Source: VRUE01 sp036271315
GTDB taxonomy: Bacteria; Actinomycetota; Thermoleophilia; Solirubrobacterales; 70-9
Direction of reading: 5' to 3'
Assembly: GCA_036271315.1 (NCBI GenBank)
Contig: DATBAV010000037.1
Location: 1 to 16,254 of the forward strand
DNA: 16,254 nucleotides
Below are positions 1 through 9,457 of the stretch, piece after piece (positions within the stretch are counted from its first letter, which is position 1; every line of letters begins with the position of its first letter). The position numbers were made by a program, and so were the translations under genes. The notes beneath the pieces were generated by a model. It was not told the DNA's origin. It was given only the letters and a program-made list of their open reading frames with translations, and did no database searches.

Positions 1-68
1 TCGGCGCCGCCGAAGATCGCGTAGAAGGTCGCGCCGGTCCAGAGGATCGCCGCCGCGGCCGTGCTCAC
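1..68 (-). CDS. cydB: Cytochrome bd oxidase subunit II, N-terminal fragment
   Basis: Only the first 22 codons lie in the window; the gene continues past the left edge. The GTG start at 68-66 overlaps the cydA stop as GTGA, the usual sign of translational coupling. The peptide begins VSTAAAAILWTGATFYAIFG, followed by Gly-Ala. This matches the start of actinobacterial CydB proteins, in which the first transmembrane helix leads into a FGGADFG-type motif. The partner subunit CydA lies directly upstream. By family knowledge CydB is the second membrane subunit of the quinol oxidase and carries no haem. The identification rests on this short peptide plus the operon position, so the context carries most of the weight. 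Confidence 0.8.
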   Translation of the reverse strand, partial: MSTAAAAILWTGATFYAIFGGA

Positions 69-1450
69 GCGGACACCTCGGGGGAGTACGGGGACGGAGT
101 GTCCTCGGCGGTGCCGTCACCCTCGCGCCAGCGCCGCGACATCCGCCGCAGGACCAGCACCGCGATCGTCCCGAGCGCCGCGTAGAGGAGCAGGGTGAAG
201 ATGAAGGCGCCCCAGATGCCGTTCGCGTTGGTCACCGCTTCGGAGGTTTTCATGTAGTGGTAGACGATCCACGGCTGGCGCCCGACCTCGGTCACGATCC
301 AGCCGGACCAGAGCGCCAGGATCGCGCCGATCCCGGACACCGCCACCGCTTTCAGGAACCACGGGGTCTGCGGGATGTCGCGCTTCTTGTACCAGCCGTA
401 GGCCAGCCAGAGGCCGAGCAGCAGGAGCGCCGAGCCGATCCCGACCATCGTGTCGAAGGCGAGGTGGAGGAAGGTGTTGTCAGGCGGCCGTTCGTCGTTC
501 GGGATTTCGTTCAGCCCGGTGACCTTGGTGTCCGGGCTGAAGCCGACCAGCAGCGAGTCGAGGTCCGGGATCGGGATCGCCAGCTTCACCCCGCTCGAGG
601 TGCAGATGCCGCCGACGTACTCGGTCTGGTGCCCGCCGGTGTCCTGGATGCACTCCATCGCCGCGAACTTGGCCGGCTGGTCGGCCGCCACTTCACGCGC
701 CGCGGTGTCGCCGACGAAGAGCTGGATCGGGGTCGCGATGCAGGCGACCGTCAGCGGGATCAGGACGCCGAGGCGGTGCAGTCGGTCGCGCCGCCCTTTC
801 AGCATCCCGACCGCGTAGATCGAGGCGACCAGGAAGCCGACCACCATGTAGGCGGCGAGGATCATGTGCGGGACCTCGTAGCCGGTCGCCGGGTTGAAGA
901 GGATCTTCAGCGGGGCGGTGTCAACGACTTTGCCGGCAGCGTCCAGGGTGAAGCCCTGCGGCTGGTTCATCCAGGCGTTGGCGGCGACGACGGAGAAGGC
1001 GCCACCGATGCCGGTGATCACCATCGGCACGCCAGACCACCAGTGGGCCCAGCCGCCGAGCCGCTTCCAGCCGTAAATGTAGATCGCCAGGAAGATCGCC
1101 TCGGTGAAGAAGAAGAGACCCTCGATCGCGAAGGCGATGCCAAAAGCGGAGCCGAAGCGATCCATGAAGTGGGGCCAGAGCAGGCCGAACTCGAAGCTGA
1201 GCACGGTGCCGGTGACGGCGCCGACGGCGAAGGTGACCGCCATCGCCTTCGACCAGCGGCGGGCCAGCTCCAGCGCCGCCTCGTCGCCGCGTTTGAGCCC
1301 GACGTAGTTGGCGATCAGGATCATCGCCGGCAGCGCCACCCCCAGGCAGGAGAGGACGATGTGGAAGGCGAGAGTGAAGGCCATCTGCTCGCGAGCGGCA
1401 AGCAGATTCGACGCCGACGCTGCCAGCGGGAGCGCGTCAAGCGAGGGCAT
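65..1450 (-). CDS. cydA: Cytochrome bd quinol oxidase subunit I
   Basis: This is a 461-residue membrane protein with about nine hydrophobic segments, a normal length for a short-Q-loop CydA. Visible landmarks are His30 in AFHIVLS (equivalent to the haem b595 ligand His19 of E. coli), the acidic pair in AIEGLFFFTE (about 107-117), NAWMNQPQGF (158-167), His195 in EVPHM (equivalent to haem b558 ligand His186), a Q-loop with the QPAKFAAME block (about 260-270), and the family signature GRQPW near residue 390. The enzyme oxidises quinol and reduces O2 to water in the cytoplasmic membrane with high oxygen affinity. The ATG lies 10 nt after the pgi stop, with AAGG about 8 nt upstream, so it is probably co-transcribed with the carbon-metabolism genes. 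The C-terminal tail is hydrophilic. The family call is secure; cyanide sensitivity and quinone preference cannot be read from the sequence. Confidence 0.96.
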   Translation of the reverse strand: MPSLDALPLAASASNLLAAREQMAFTLAFHIVLSCLGVALPAMILIANYVGLKRGDEAALELARRWSKAMAVTFAVGAVTGTVLSFEFGLLWPHFMDRFGSAFGIAFAIEGLFFFTEAIFLAIYIYGWKRLGGWAHWWSGVPMVITGIGGAFSVVAANAWMNQPQGFTLDAAGKVVDTAPLKILFNPATGYEVPHMILAAYMVVGFLVASIYAVGMLKGRRDRLHRLGVLIPLTVACIATPIQLFVGDTAAREVAADQPAKFAAMECIQDTGGHQTEYVGGICTSSGVKLAIPIPDLDSLLVGFSPDTKVTGLNEIPNDERPPDNTFLHLAFDTMVGIGSALLLLGLWLAYGWYKKRDIPQTPWFLKAVAVSGIGAILALWSGWIVTEVGRQPWIVYHYMKTSEAVTNANGIWGAFIFTLLLYAALGTIAVLVLRRMSRRWREGDGTAEDTPSPYSPEVSA

Positions 1451-1460
1451 GTGGGCGACC

Positions 1461-3101
1461 TTACTCCCCGCGGCGGGCGCTGCGGTAACGGCGGATCAGC
1501 GCGTTGGTCGAGCTGTCGTGGCGCAGCTTCGGCTCCGCGTCGGCCTGCAGCTCGGGGATGATCGCCACCGCCAGGGCCTTGCCCAGCTCGACTCCCCACT
1601 GGTCGAAAGAATCGATGCCCCAGATCGCGCCCTGGGTGAAAACGCTGTGCTCGTAGAGGGCGATGAGGGTGCCGAGCGTGTGGGGATCGAGCCGCTCGGT
1701 GAGGATCGTGTTGGAGGGGCGGTTGCCCTCCATCACCCGGTGCGGGACGACATCCTCCGCGGTGCCCTCGGCGCGCACCTGCTCGGGCGTCTTGCCGAAG
1801 GCGAGCGCCTCGCTCTGGGCGAAGACGTTGGACATCAACAGGTCATGGTGGTTGCCGAGCGGGTTGTTGGAGCGGAAGAAGCCGATGAAGTCGCAGGGAA
1901 TCAAGCGCGTTCCCTGGTGAATCAGCTGGTAGAAGGAGTGCTGGCCGTTGGTTCCCGGCTCGCCCCAGAAGATCGCTCCCGTGTCGTAGTCGACATGGGC
2001 GCCGTCGAGGGTCACATGCTTGCCGTTGGACTCCATCGTCAGCTGCTGCAAGTAAGCGGGGAAGCGGTGCAGGTATTGGTCGTAGGGGAAGACGCCACAG
2101 GTCTGGGCGCCGAAGAAGTCGGAGTACCAGACGCTGAGCAGCCCCATCAGCGCCGGCAGGTTCGAGGCCAGCGGCGCGGTGCGGAAGTGCTCGTCCATCG
2201 AGTGGAAGCCGGCCAGCATCTCCTCGAAGCGGGCCGGGCCGATCGCCAGCATGGTCGAGAGGCCGATCGCCGAGTCCATCGAGTAGCGGCCCCCCACCCA
2301 CTCCCAGAAGCCGAACATGTTGTCGGTGTCGATGCCGAACTTCGAGACCTCGTCGGCGTTGGTCGAGACGGCGACGAAGTGCTTGGCGACGGCGGACTCG
2401 TCGCCCCCCAGTCCAGCCAGAGACCATTCACGCGCGGTTCTTGCGTTTGTCATCGTCTCCAGCGTGGTGAAGGTCTTGGAGGAGACGACGAAGAGTGTCT
2501 CCTCGGGATCGAGGTCGCGGGTCGACTCAGCGAAGTCGGTGCCGTCGACGTTGGAGACGAAGCGGAAGGAGATTGCGCGGCGCGAGTAGTGGCGCAGCGC
2601 CTCATAGGCCATCACCGGGCCGAGGTCGGAGCCGCCGATGCCAACGTTGACGACGTTGCGGATCGGCTTACCGGTGTGGCCGGTCCACTCGCCCGAGTGG
2701 ACGCGCTCGACGAAGGCGGCCATGCGGTCGAGCGTCTCGTGCACCTCCTTGACCACGTCGACGCCGTCGACGATCAGCGAGCGCCCGCGCGGCATGCGCA
2801 GCGCCACGTGCAGCACGGCGCGGTCCTCGGAGACGTTGATGTGCTCGCCGGCGAACATCGCTTCGCGGCGCTCCTGCACCCCGCACTCCTTGGCCAGCTG
2901 GCCGAGCAGCAGCAGCGTCTCGTCGGTGATCCGGTTCTTGGAGAAGTCGAGGTGGAGGCCGGCGCCATCGGCGATCAGCCGCTCGCCGCGCTGCGGATCG
3001 GCGGCGAAGAGGTCGCGCAGATGGCGCCCCTCGATCTCGGCGAAATGCTTCTGCAGCGACTGCCAGGCGGGCTGCTGGCGCAGCGCCGGCGAGTCGCTCA
3101 C
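1461..3101 (-). CDS. pgi: Glucose-6-phosphate isomerase
   Basis: The enzyme interconverts glucose-6-phosphate and fructose-6-phosphate in the cytosol. I start it at the GTG at 3101, which overlaps the tal stop as GTGA. This gives 546 residues, close to the roughly 549 of E. coli Pgi. An in-frame upstream ATG at 3149 would add 16 residues lying over tal and with no family likeness. Landmarks are the phosphate-binding GIGGSDLGP (about residue 155), SSKTFTT (about 210), first family signature EWVGGRYSMDSAIG (about 267-280), NGQHSFYQLIHQGT with the catalytic histidine (about 385), and second signature GIDSFDQWGVELGK with the catalytic lysine (about 507). In this operon it can return tal/tkt-derived fructose-6-phosphate to glucose-6-phosphate for another round of the oxidative branch. 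Some actinobacteria carry tal and pgi as one fused protein; here they are separate but overlapping. Confidence 0.97.
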   Translation of the reverse strand: MSDSPALRQQPAWQSLQKHFAEIEGRHLRDLFAADPQRGERLIADGAGLHLDFSKNRITDETLLLLGQLAKECGVQERREAMFAGEHINVSEDRAVLHVALRMPRGRSLIVDGVDVVKEVHETLDRMAAFVERVHSGEWTGHTGKPIRNVVNVGIGGSDLGPVMAYEALRHYSRRAISFRFVSNVDGTDFAESTRDLDPEETLFVVSSKTFTTLETMTNARTAREWSLAGLGGDESAVAKHFVAVSTNADEVSKFGIDTDNMFGFWEWVGGRYSMDSAIGLSTMLAIGPARFEEMLAGFHSMDEHFRTAPLASNLPALMGLLSVWYSDFFGAQTCGVFPYDQYLHRFPAYLQQLTMESNGKHVTLDGAHVDYDTGAIFWGEPGTNGQHSFYQLIHQGTRLIPCDFIGFFRSNNPLGNHHDLLMSNVFAQSEALAFGKTPEQVRAEGTAEDVVPHRVMEGNRPSNTILTERLDPHTLGTLIALYEHSVFTQGAIWGIDSFDQWGVELGKALAVAIIPELQADAEPKLRHDSSTNALIRRYRSARRGE

Positions 3102-4198
3102 GCTCGCGCCCCGGCCTGCGACTCGATCGTCTTCAGCATCTCGTCCCACGACTTGGCGAAGGCATCCTTGCCCTCCTCCTGCAGCCGCTTGGCGAGCGCA
3201 TCGACATCAATGCCCGCGTCCCCGAACTTCGCCAGCACCTGGTCGCAATCGCCGCCGTCGGCGGGCACCAGCTCGCCGACCTCGCCGTGATCGGCAAAGG
3301 CTTGAAGGGTGGGCTCCGGCATCGTGTTGACGGTGAAGGGCGAGGCGAAGCCCTCGATGTAGAGGGTGTCGGAGGCGTTGGGGTCCTTGGTGCCGGTGCT
3401 GGCCCAGAGCAGGCGCTGCGGCCGGGCGCCCTCGTTCATCAGTCGCTGCATGCGGTCTGAATCGAGCAGCTCGCGGTAGGCGCGGTAGGCCTGGAAGCCG
3501 ATCGCCAAGCCGAGGCGGTTGTGCAGCTCGTCGGGCACGTCGCCGGAAACGGCGACATCCCAGCGGCTCATGAAGATCGAGGCGACCGAGGCGATGTCGG
3601 CGCTGAGCCCGGCCTCGATCCGCCGCTCGATCCCCTTCAGGTAAGCATCGGCCGCGGCGAGGTATTGCGCCGCGTCGAACAGCAGCGTGACGTTGATCGG
3701 GATGCCGGCGAAGATCGACTCCTCGATCGCGGTCAGGCCGGCCTCGGTCCCCGGAATCTTGATGAAGAGGTTCTCGCGCTCCGCCTTCGCGTGCAGGGCG
3801 GCGGCCTCCTCGATCGTCGCTTCGGCGTCGTCGGCGATCAGCGGCGAGACCTCCAGCGAGCAAAAGCCGTCGACGCCGGCGGTCCGCTGATGAACCGGCT
3901 TGAAGAGATCGGTCGCGTCGCGCAGGTCGGCGAGGGCAAGCTCGAAGAAGATCCGCTCGGTGGGGGTGGCGCCAATCCCCTCCTCGGGGATGGAGCCGGC
4001 GCTGAGCTCGGCGATCTGCCCGTCGTAGGCGTCGCCGCCGGAGATCGCCTTGTCGAAGATCGTCGGGTTGGAGGTCAGGCCGGTGACCGAGAGCTCATCG
4101 ATGTACCCCTCGAGGGTCCCATCGGCCAGCATCGTGCGGGTGATGTTGTCGAGCCAGAGGCTCTGGCCAATGTCGTGCAGCTTCGCGGTCGGCTTCAT
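3098..4198 (-). CDS. tal: Transaldolase
   Basis: This 366-residue protein has the length typical of actinobacterial transaldolases. It moves a dihydroxyacetone unit from sedoheptulose-7-phosphate to glyceraldehyde-3-phosphate through a lysine Schiff base. Signature 1 is GLTSNPTIFDKAIS (about residues 40-53), and signature 2 is NLFIKIPGTEAGLTAIEE, in which the lysine of FIKIPGT (about residue 148) is the Schiff-base residue. The ATG shares its A with the tkt stop (TGATG) and is preceded by a good Shine-Dalgarno, AAAGGAG at 4213-4207, with 8 nt before the start codon. The stop overlaps the pgi GTG. Expression therefore depends on the tkt transcript with its own strong ribosome entry. No defects are visible. 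Confidence 0.96.
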   Translation of the reverse strand: MKPTAKLHDIGQSLWLDNITRTMLADGTLEGYIDELSVTGLTSNPTIFDKAISGGDAYDGQIAELSAGSIPEEGIGATPTERIFFELALADLRDATDLFKPVHQRTAGVDGFCSLEVSPLIADDAEATIEEAAALHAKAERENLFIKIPGTEAGLTAIEESIFAGIPINVTLLFDAAQYLAAADAYLKGIERRIEAGLSADIASVASIFMSRWDVAVSGDVPDELHNRLGLAIGFQAYRAYRELLDSDRMQRLMNEGARPQRLLWASTGTKDPNASDTLYIEGFASPFTVNTMPEPTLQAFADHGEVGELVPADGGDCDQVLAKFGDAGIDVDALAKRLQEEGKDAFAKSWDEMLKTIESQAGARA

Positions 4199-6246
4199 CA
4201 GAGCAGCTCCTTTGCGGCTTCGGCCACCTTCTCGGGGGTGAAGCCGAACTTGGTTTGAACGTCTTTCAGCGGCGCCGAGGTGCCGAAGGTGTGCATCCCG
4301 ATCTTGACGCCATCGAATCCAACGTAACGATCCCAGCCCAGGGTCGAGGCCTCCTCGATCGAGACCCGTGCAGTCACGTTCGGGGGCAGCACCTGCGCGC
4401 GGTACTCGGGGTCCTGGCGGTCGAAGAGCTCGCAGCAGGGCATGCTCACAACACGCGCGCGAACGCCATCACTCTTCAGCTCCTCATATGCGGCAAGCGC
4501 CAGCGCCACCTCGCTGCCGGTGGCGATCAGGATCAGCTCCGGGTCGCCGTCCTCTGGATCGGCCAGCACATAGGCGCCGCGGCGCAGACCCTCGGCCGAG
4601 GCGTACTTGGAGCGGTCGAAGACGGGCACGTTCTGGCGGGTGAGCACCAGCGCCACCGGCTGGTGATGGCGGTCGATCGCCGCCCGCCAGGCCTCGGCGA
4701 CCTCGTTGGCATCGGCGGGCCGGATCACGTCGAGGCCGGGGATCGCGCGCAGCGAGGCGAGCTGCTCGACCGGCTGATGGGTCGGGCCGTCCTCGCCGAG
4801 GCCGATCGAGTCGTGGGTGAAGAGGTGGATCACCGGCAGCTCCATCAGCGCCGAGAGGCGGATCGCCGGGCGCGCGTAGTCGGAGAAGGTGAGGTAGGTC
4901 GACCAGAGCGGACGCAGCTTGGAGAGCGAGAGGCCGTTGCAGATCGCCGCCGACTCGTGCTCGCGAATGCCGAGGTGGAGCTGGCGACCGTCGTAGGCGC
5001 CGGGCTCGAAGTCGTGGTCACCGTCGCCACTCAGTCGGACCGAGGTCGAGTCGGTGAGGTCGGCGGAGCCGGCGAGCAGCCAGGGCAAGCGGGCGGCAAC
5101 CGCGTTCTCGACCTGCTGCGAGGCCTTGCGGGTGGCGATCCCCTTCGCATCGGCATCGAAGCTGGGGATCTCGGCGTCCCAGCCGGCCGGCAGCTCGCGC
5201 GCTTGCTGGGCCTCGATCTCGGCGGCGAGATCGCCGTTCTCCCTCGCATAGGAGCCGAGCAGCTCCTTCCAGGCGGCGCTGAGCTCGGCGCCGCGCTTGC
5301 CGATCCCGGCGGCAAAGTGCTCGGGCACGCCGTCGGGAACGAGGAACTGAGCGTCCTCGGGCCAGCCGTAGGCGCGCTTGGTCTCGCGCACCTCCTCCTC
5401 ACCGAGCGGCTCGCCGTGGGCGGCGGAGGTGTCGACCTTGTGCGGCGAGCCGTAGCCGATGTGGCTGTCGACGACGATCAGCGTCGGCCGCCCCTGCTCG
5501 CCCTTGAACTCCTCGAAGGCGGTGGCGATCAGCTCGGTGTCGTTGGCGTCGCCGACGCGGGTGACGTTCCAGCCGTAGCCCATGAAGCGAGCGGCGACAT
5601 CGTCGTCATAGGCGAGGTGGGTTTTGCCGTCGATGGTTATGTGGTTGTTGTCGTAGATCCAGCAGAGGTTGTCGAGCTTGAGGTGACCGGCGATCGAGGC
5701 GGCCTCGTTGGAGACGCCCTCCATGAAGCAGCCGTCGCCGGCAATCGCGTAGACGTCGAAGTCAAAGAGCTCGAAATCAGGTCGGTTGTAGCGGGCGCCC
5801 TGCCACTTGCCGGCGATCGCCATCCCGACCGAGGTAGCGATGCCCTGGCCGAGCGGACCGGTTGTCGTCTCGACGCCAGAGGTCCAGCGGTACTCGGGGT
5901 GGCCGGGCGCGCGCGAGTCGAGCTGGCGGAAGCTCTCGATGTCTTTGAGCGAGACCGCAGGATGGCCGACGACCTCGTAGTCGGGATCGACGGCCTTGAC
6001 TTCTGCCAGGTAGAGCAGCGAGTAGAGCAGCATCGAGGCGTGCCCGGCGGAGAGCACGAAGCGGTCGCGGCCGGGCCAGATCGGGTCGGCCGGGTCGAAG
6101 CGGAGGAAGCGTTGCCAGAGCGTGTAGGCGACCGGGGCCAGTGCCATCGGCGTGCCGGGGTGGCCGGAGTTGGCCTTCTGGATCGCGTCGATCGAGAGAG
6201 TGCGGATCGTGTTGATCGCCAGTTGGTCGATGTCGCGGTCGTTCAC
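4198..6246 (-). CDS. tkt: Transketolase
   Basis: This thiamine-diphosphate enzyme transfers two-carbon ketol units between pentose, tetrose, hexose and heptulose phosphates. It heads the operon. Landmarks are signature 1 TIRTLSIDAIQKANSGHPG near the N-terminus, the ThDP/Mg motif starting GDGCFMEGVSNEAAS and ending at YDNNHITIDG, signature 2 GEDGPTHQPVEQLA, and GIREHESAAI containing the catalytic glutamate. I start at the GTG at 6246 (682 residues), giving VNDRDIDQLAINTIRTLS, which matches where the family usually begins. A TTG at 6264 would add six residues without homology support. The GTG choice is also favoured by TAGGAT at 6259-6254, either a -10 placed for a leaderless start or a weak AGGA ribosome site. 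A 20-bp inverted repeat lies just upstream. Confidence 0.95.
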   Translation of the reverse strand: MNDRDIDQLAINTIRTLSIDAIQKANSGHPGTPMALAPVAYTLWQRFLRFDPADPIWPGRDRFVLSAGHASMLLYSLLYLAEVKAVDPDYEVVGHPAVSLKDIESFRQLDSRAPGHPEYRWTSGVETTTGPLGQGIATSVGMAIAGKWQGARYNRPDFELFDFDVYAIAGDGCFMEGVSNEAASIAGHLKLDNLCWIYDNNHITIDGKTHLAYDDDVAARFMGYGWNVTRVGDANDTELIATAFEEFKGEQGRPTLIVVDSHIGYGSPHKVDTSAAHGEPLGEEEVRETKRAYGWPEDAQFLVPDGVPEHFAAGIGKRGAELSAAWKELLGSYARENGDLAAEIEAQQARELPAGWDAEIPSFDADAKGIATRKASQQVENAVAARLPWLLAGSADLTDSTSVRLSGDGDHDFEPGAYDGRQLHLGIREHESAAICNGLSLSKLRPLWSTYLTFSDYARPAIRLSALMELPVIHLFTHDSIGLGEDGPTHQPVEQLASLRAIPGLDVIRPADANEVAEAWRAAIDRHHQPVALVLTRQNVPVFDRSKYASAEGLRRGAYVLADPEDGDPELILIATGSEVALALAAYEELKSDGVRARVVSMPCCELFDRQDPEYRAQVLPPNVTARVSIEEASTLGWDRYVGFDGVKIGMHTFGTSAPLKDVQTKFGFTPEKVAEAAKELL
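4207..4213 (-). promoter_or_regulatory. Shine-Dalgarno of tal
   Basis: AAAGGAG lies 8 nt before the tal ATG, inside the last codons of tkt. It gives tal independent ribosome loading and confirms the ATG at 4198. Confidence 0.75.
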
Positions 6247-6253
6247 TGGGTCG

Positions 6254-6259
6254 ATCCTA
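6254..6259 (-). promoter_or_regulatory. Putative -10 element (TAGGAT) of the tkt operon
   Basis: TAGGAT matches TANNNT and ends 7 nt before the tkt GTG at 6246, so transcription would begin at or next to the start codon. No convincing -35 hexamer is seen 16-18 nt upstream; that stretch is occupied by the left arm of the 6265-6284/6358-6377 inverted repeat. AGGA within the same hexamer could instead act as a weak ribosome site for a longer transcript. Confidence 0.45.
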
Positions 6260-6264
6260 GGCAA

Positions 6265-6377
6265 GAGCCGGTCCCGGCAGGGGTTTCACTTAACTTTTTC
6301 GATGAAGAGCCGTCTGCTAACGCCCCAAGGAATTGCCGAAAAAGTACAAGACGTTCCACCCCTACCGGGACCGGCTC
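6265..6377. repeat. Inverted repeat pair bracketing the tkt upstream region
   Basis: The arm at 6265-6284 is the reverse complement of the arm at 6358-6377 at 19 of 20 positions; 6279 against 6363-6364 holds the single difference. The arms are separated by 73 nt. Each arm contains the near-palindromic core CCGGTCCCGG or its complement. The left arm lies 5 nt upstream of the putative tkt -10; the right arm begins 3 nt after the kinase stop codon. The whole 116-nt intergenic space between kinase and tkt is taken up by this structure. I see no clear terminator inside it, only a short T run on the minus strand near 6338-6343. Confidence 0.75.
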
Positions 6378-6380
6378 GAG

Positions 6381-8177
<1,797 letters not shown>

Positions 8178-8196
8178 GCGGCGGTTATATCGCCGC
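8178..8196 (-). promoter_or_regulatory. Putative kinase promoter: TATAAC -10 inside an inverted repeat
   Basis: On the minus strand TATAAC (8189-8184) differs from the TATAAT consensus at one base and ends 6 nt before the kinase GTG. It sits in the 7-nt spacer of a perfect 6-bp inverted repeat, GCGGCG at 8178-8183 and CGCCGC at 8191-8196. A protein bound to the repeat would cover the -10. No -35 element is recognisable. The start would be leaderless or nearly so. Confidence 0.45.
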
Positions 8197-8203
8197 CAAA
8201 CGA

Positions 8204-8237
8204 CGAAGGGCCCGCCCCGTGAGGAGCGGGCCCTTCG
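8204..8237 (-). terminator. Strong hairpin downstream of the TolB-like gene
   Basis: Perfect 12-bp stem (8204-8215 with 8226-8237, arm GAAGGGCCCGC plus a closing pair) and a 10-nt loop, 56 nt past the TolB-like stop. The minus strand continues with GTCGTTTGG, so the U tract is poor, which is common for high-GC terminators. It is the second of two consecutive hairpins read from this gene. Confidence 0.65.
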
Positions 8238-8245
8238 AGCTGGAG

Positions 8246-8274
8246 CCGGGGGGAGTCCATGCGGAGCCCCCCGG
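8246..8274 (-). terminator. Second hairpin directly after the TolB-like gene
   Basis: CCGGGGGG (8246-8253) pairs with CCCCCCGG (8267-8274), with three further pairs (8256-8258 with 8263-8265) above a small internal loop. It begins 18 nt past the TolB-like stop. With the hairpin at 8204-8237 it forms a tandem terminator that insulates the kinase from upstream transcription. Confidence 0.6.
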
Positions 8275-8292
8275 GAGGTACCGGATTGGGGC

Positions 8293-9372
8293 TCAGCGCC
8301 GCACCGGCTGCCAGGTGATTACCGACCCGATCGTCGTCGCGGTCGAGCCGCTTTCCAGCGCGAAGCCTTCGGCGAGCTGCGAGCTGCGACGGCTGGCGAC
8401 GTCGATCGCCGAGAGGGTCTCGGCTTCGTCGGTGGCAGTGAAGGCGGCCACCTTGCGACCGTCGGAGGAGAAGACCGAGTCGGTCGAGGAATTGTCAGCG
8501 ACCTGACTCAGCTTGTGGGCGGCGCCGGGGCCGATTTTCTTCACCCAGAGTCCTTGGTCGCGGCGGAAGAGCACCATCCCCGCCGCCGGCGCGACGTCTT
8601 CGACGAACGAGGACCCGGCGCCGGCGACCAGCACCTTCACCTTGGTCCCATTGCTGCGCATCGTGAAGATGTCTGCGTAAGCGCCCGGGCCTTCGCCGCT
8701 CTGGCCGCGACTGAAGACGATCCCACCCTTGAAGTAGCGCGGTGAAAACTCGTCGATATGGCCGGTCTTGGTCAGGCGGGCCAGGCCGGCGCCGGAGGGG
8801 CGCACCGAGTAGATGTCGTCGGCCACGTCGCCGCCGGTCTCGGCGACGCCGCGGACGAAGACGATCGTCTTGCCGTCGGGCGAGAACGACGCTTCGTGCT
8901 CATCGCCGGCGCCGGTGACGAGCGGACGGGCGCTGCCCCCGAGGTCGACCCGGTAGAGGTCGCGTGGACCGCCTGCGGTCGTCGCACGGGTAAAGACGAC
9001 GTACTGGCCTTTGGGATCGAACTGCGGCCGGCTGTCGATCTCCGTGCCGGATGTCAACTTGTGCTGACCGGTACCGTCGGCCCGCATCGTCCAGATGTCG
9101 CCTGCGCGAACGAAGGCGATCTTGCGCCCGTCGGCGGAGAAATCCGGTTCGCTATCGGTCGGGTCTTCGGTGAGCTGGTTGAGGTGGCCTTCTTTGGCAG
9201 CAAAGAGGCCGCCCTCGGTTTTTTCGACTTTGCCGCTTTTTGTTTCTTCGACGTTGGTGATTGCCTGCGAGAAGACGACGGCACCGGAGTGACCGGCGGC
9301 GGCGGCGCTCGCTACCGGCAGCAGTGCCAGGGCAAGAACGGTGAGCAGGATCTTGATTGAACGGTTGAGCAT
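8293..9372 (-). CDS. Secreted TolB-like PD40 beta-propeller protein
   Basis: I start at the ATG at 9372 (359 residues) because AAAGGGGAG lies 4 nt upstream; an in-frame TTG at 9408 would add 12 residues containing this ribosome site. The N-terminus is a classical signal peptide: basic MLNRSIK, a hydrophobic core, then an Ala-rich cleavage region around residues 21-26. The mature part has about six repeats with the PD40/TolB pattern, such as PDFSADGRKIAFVR followed by DIWTMRADGTG, and FSPDGKTIVFVRG followed by DDIYSVRPSG. One repeat, around the YFKGGIVFSRG block, is degenerate. No lipobox, catalytic motif or TolB N-terminal domain is seen, so it is not a true Tol-Pal TolB. It is probably extracytoplasmic. 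It lies next to a kinase with an external propeller, but function is unknown. Confidence 0.85.
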   Translation of the reverse strand: MLNRSIKILLTVLALALLPVASAAAAGHSGAVVFSQAITNVEETKSGKVEKTEGGLFAAKEGHLNQLTEDPTDSEPDFSADGRKIAFVRAGDIWTMRADGTGQHKLTSGTEIDSRPQFDPKGQYVVFTRATTAGGPRDLYRVDLGGSARPLVTGAGDEHEASFSPDGKTIVFVRGVAETGGDVADDIYSVRPSGAGLARLTKTGHIDEFSPRYFKGGIVFSRGQSGEGPGAYADIFTMRSNGTKVKVLVAGAGSSFVEDVAPAAGMVLFRRDQGLWVKKIGPGAAHKLSQVADNSSTDSVFSSDGRKVAAFTATDEAETLSAIDVASRRSSQLAEGFALESGSTATTIGSVITWQPVRR

Positions 9373-9376
9373 TGGA

Positions 9377-9385
9377 CTCCCCTTT
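9377..9385 (-). promoter_or_regulatory. Shine-Dalgarno of the TolB-like gene
   Basis: AAAGGGGAG stands 4 nt before the ATG at 9372 and decides that start. I find no TANNNT hexamer close to it, so unlike the other unit heads this gene appears to have a leader. Confidence 0.7.
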
Positions 9386-9457
9386 CGGGTCAGTTGCTGT
9401 TTGCACAACCGATGCTCCGCTCGCGACGCGTACGCGCCAACGCCGCTGGTGTCACCT

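Noticed and set aside
6247..6264. TTG start for transketolase, adding six residues
   Set aside because: No ribosome site or homology supports it, and it would place the -10-like hexamer inside the coding sequence. Not fully excluded.
6338..6350. T run on the minus strand as the kinase terminator
   Set aside because: No stable stem stands directly before it; the inverted-repeat arm there pairs with a sequence 73 nt further on.
6353..6357. GGAAC on the minus strand as an ECF sigma -35 box for tkt
   Set aside because: No matching GTT/CGTT at 16-18 nt downstream; the nearest CGTT is about 29 nt away.
8293..9372. True TolB of the Tol-Pal system
   Set aside because: No TolB N-terminal domain and no tolQRA/pal neighbours; only the PD40 repeats are shared.
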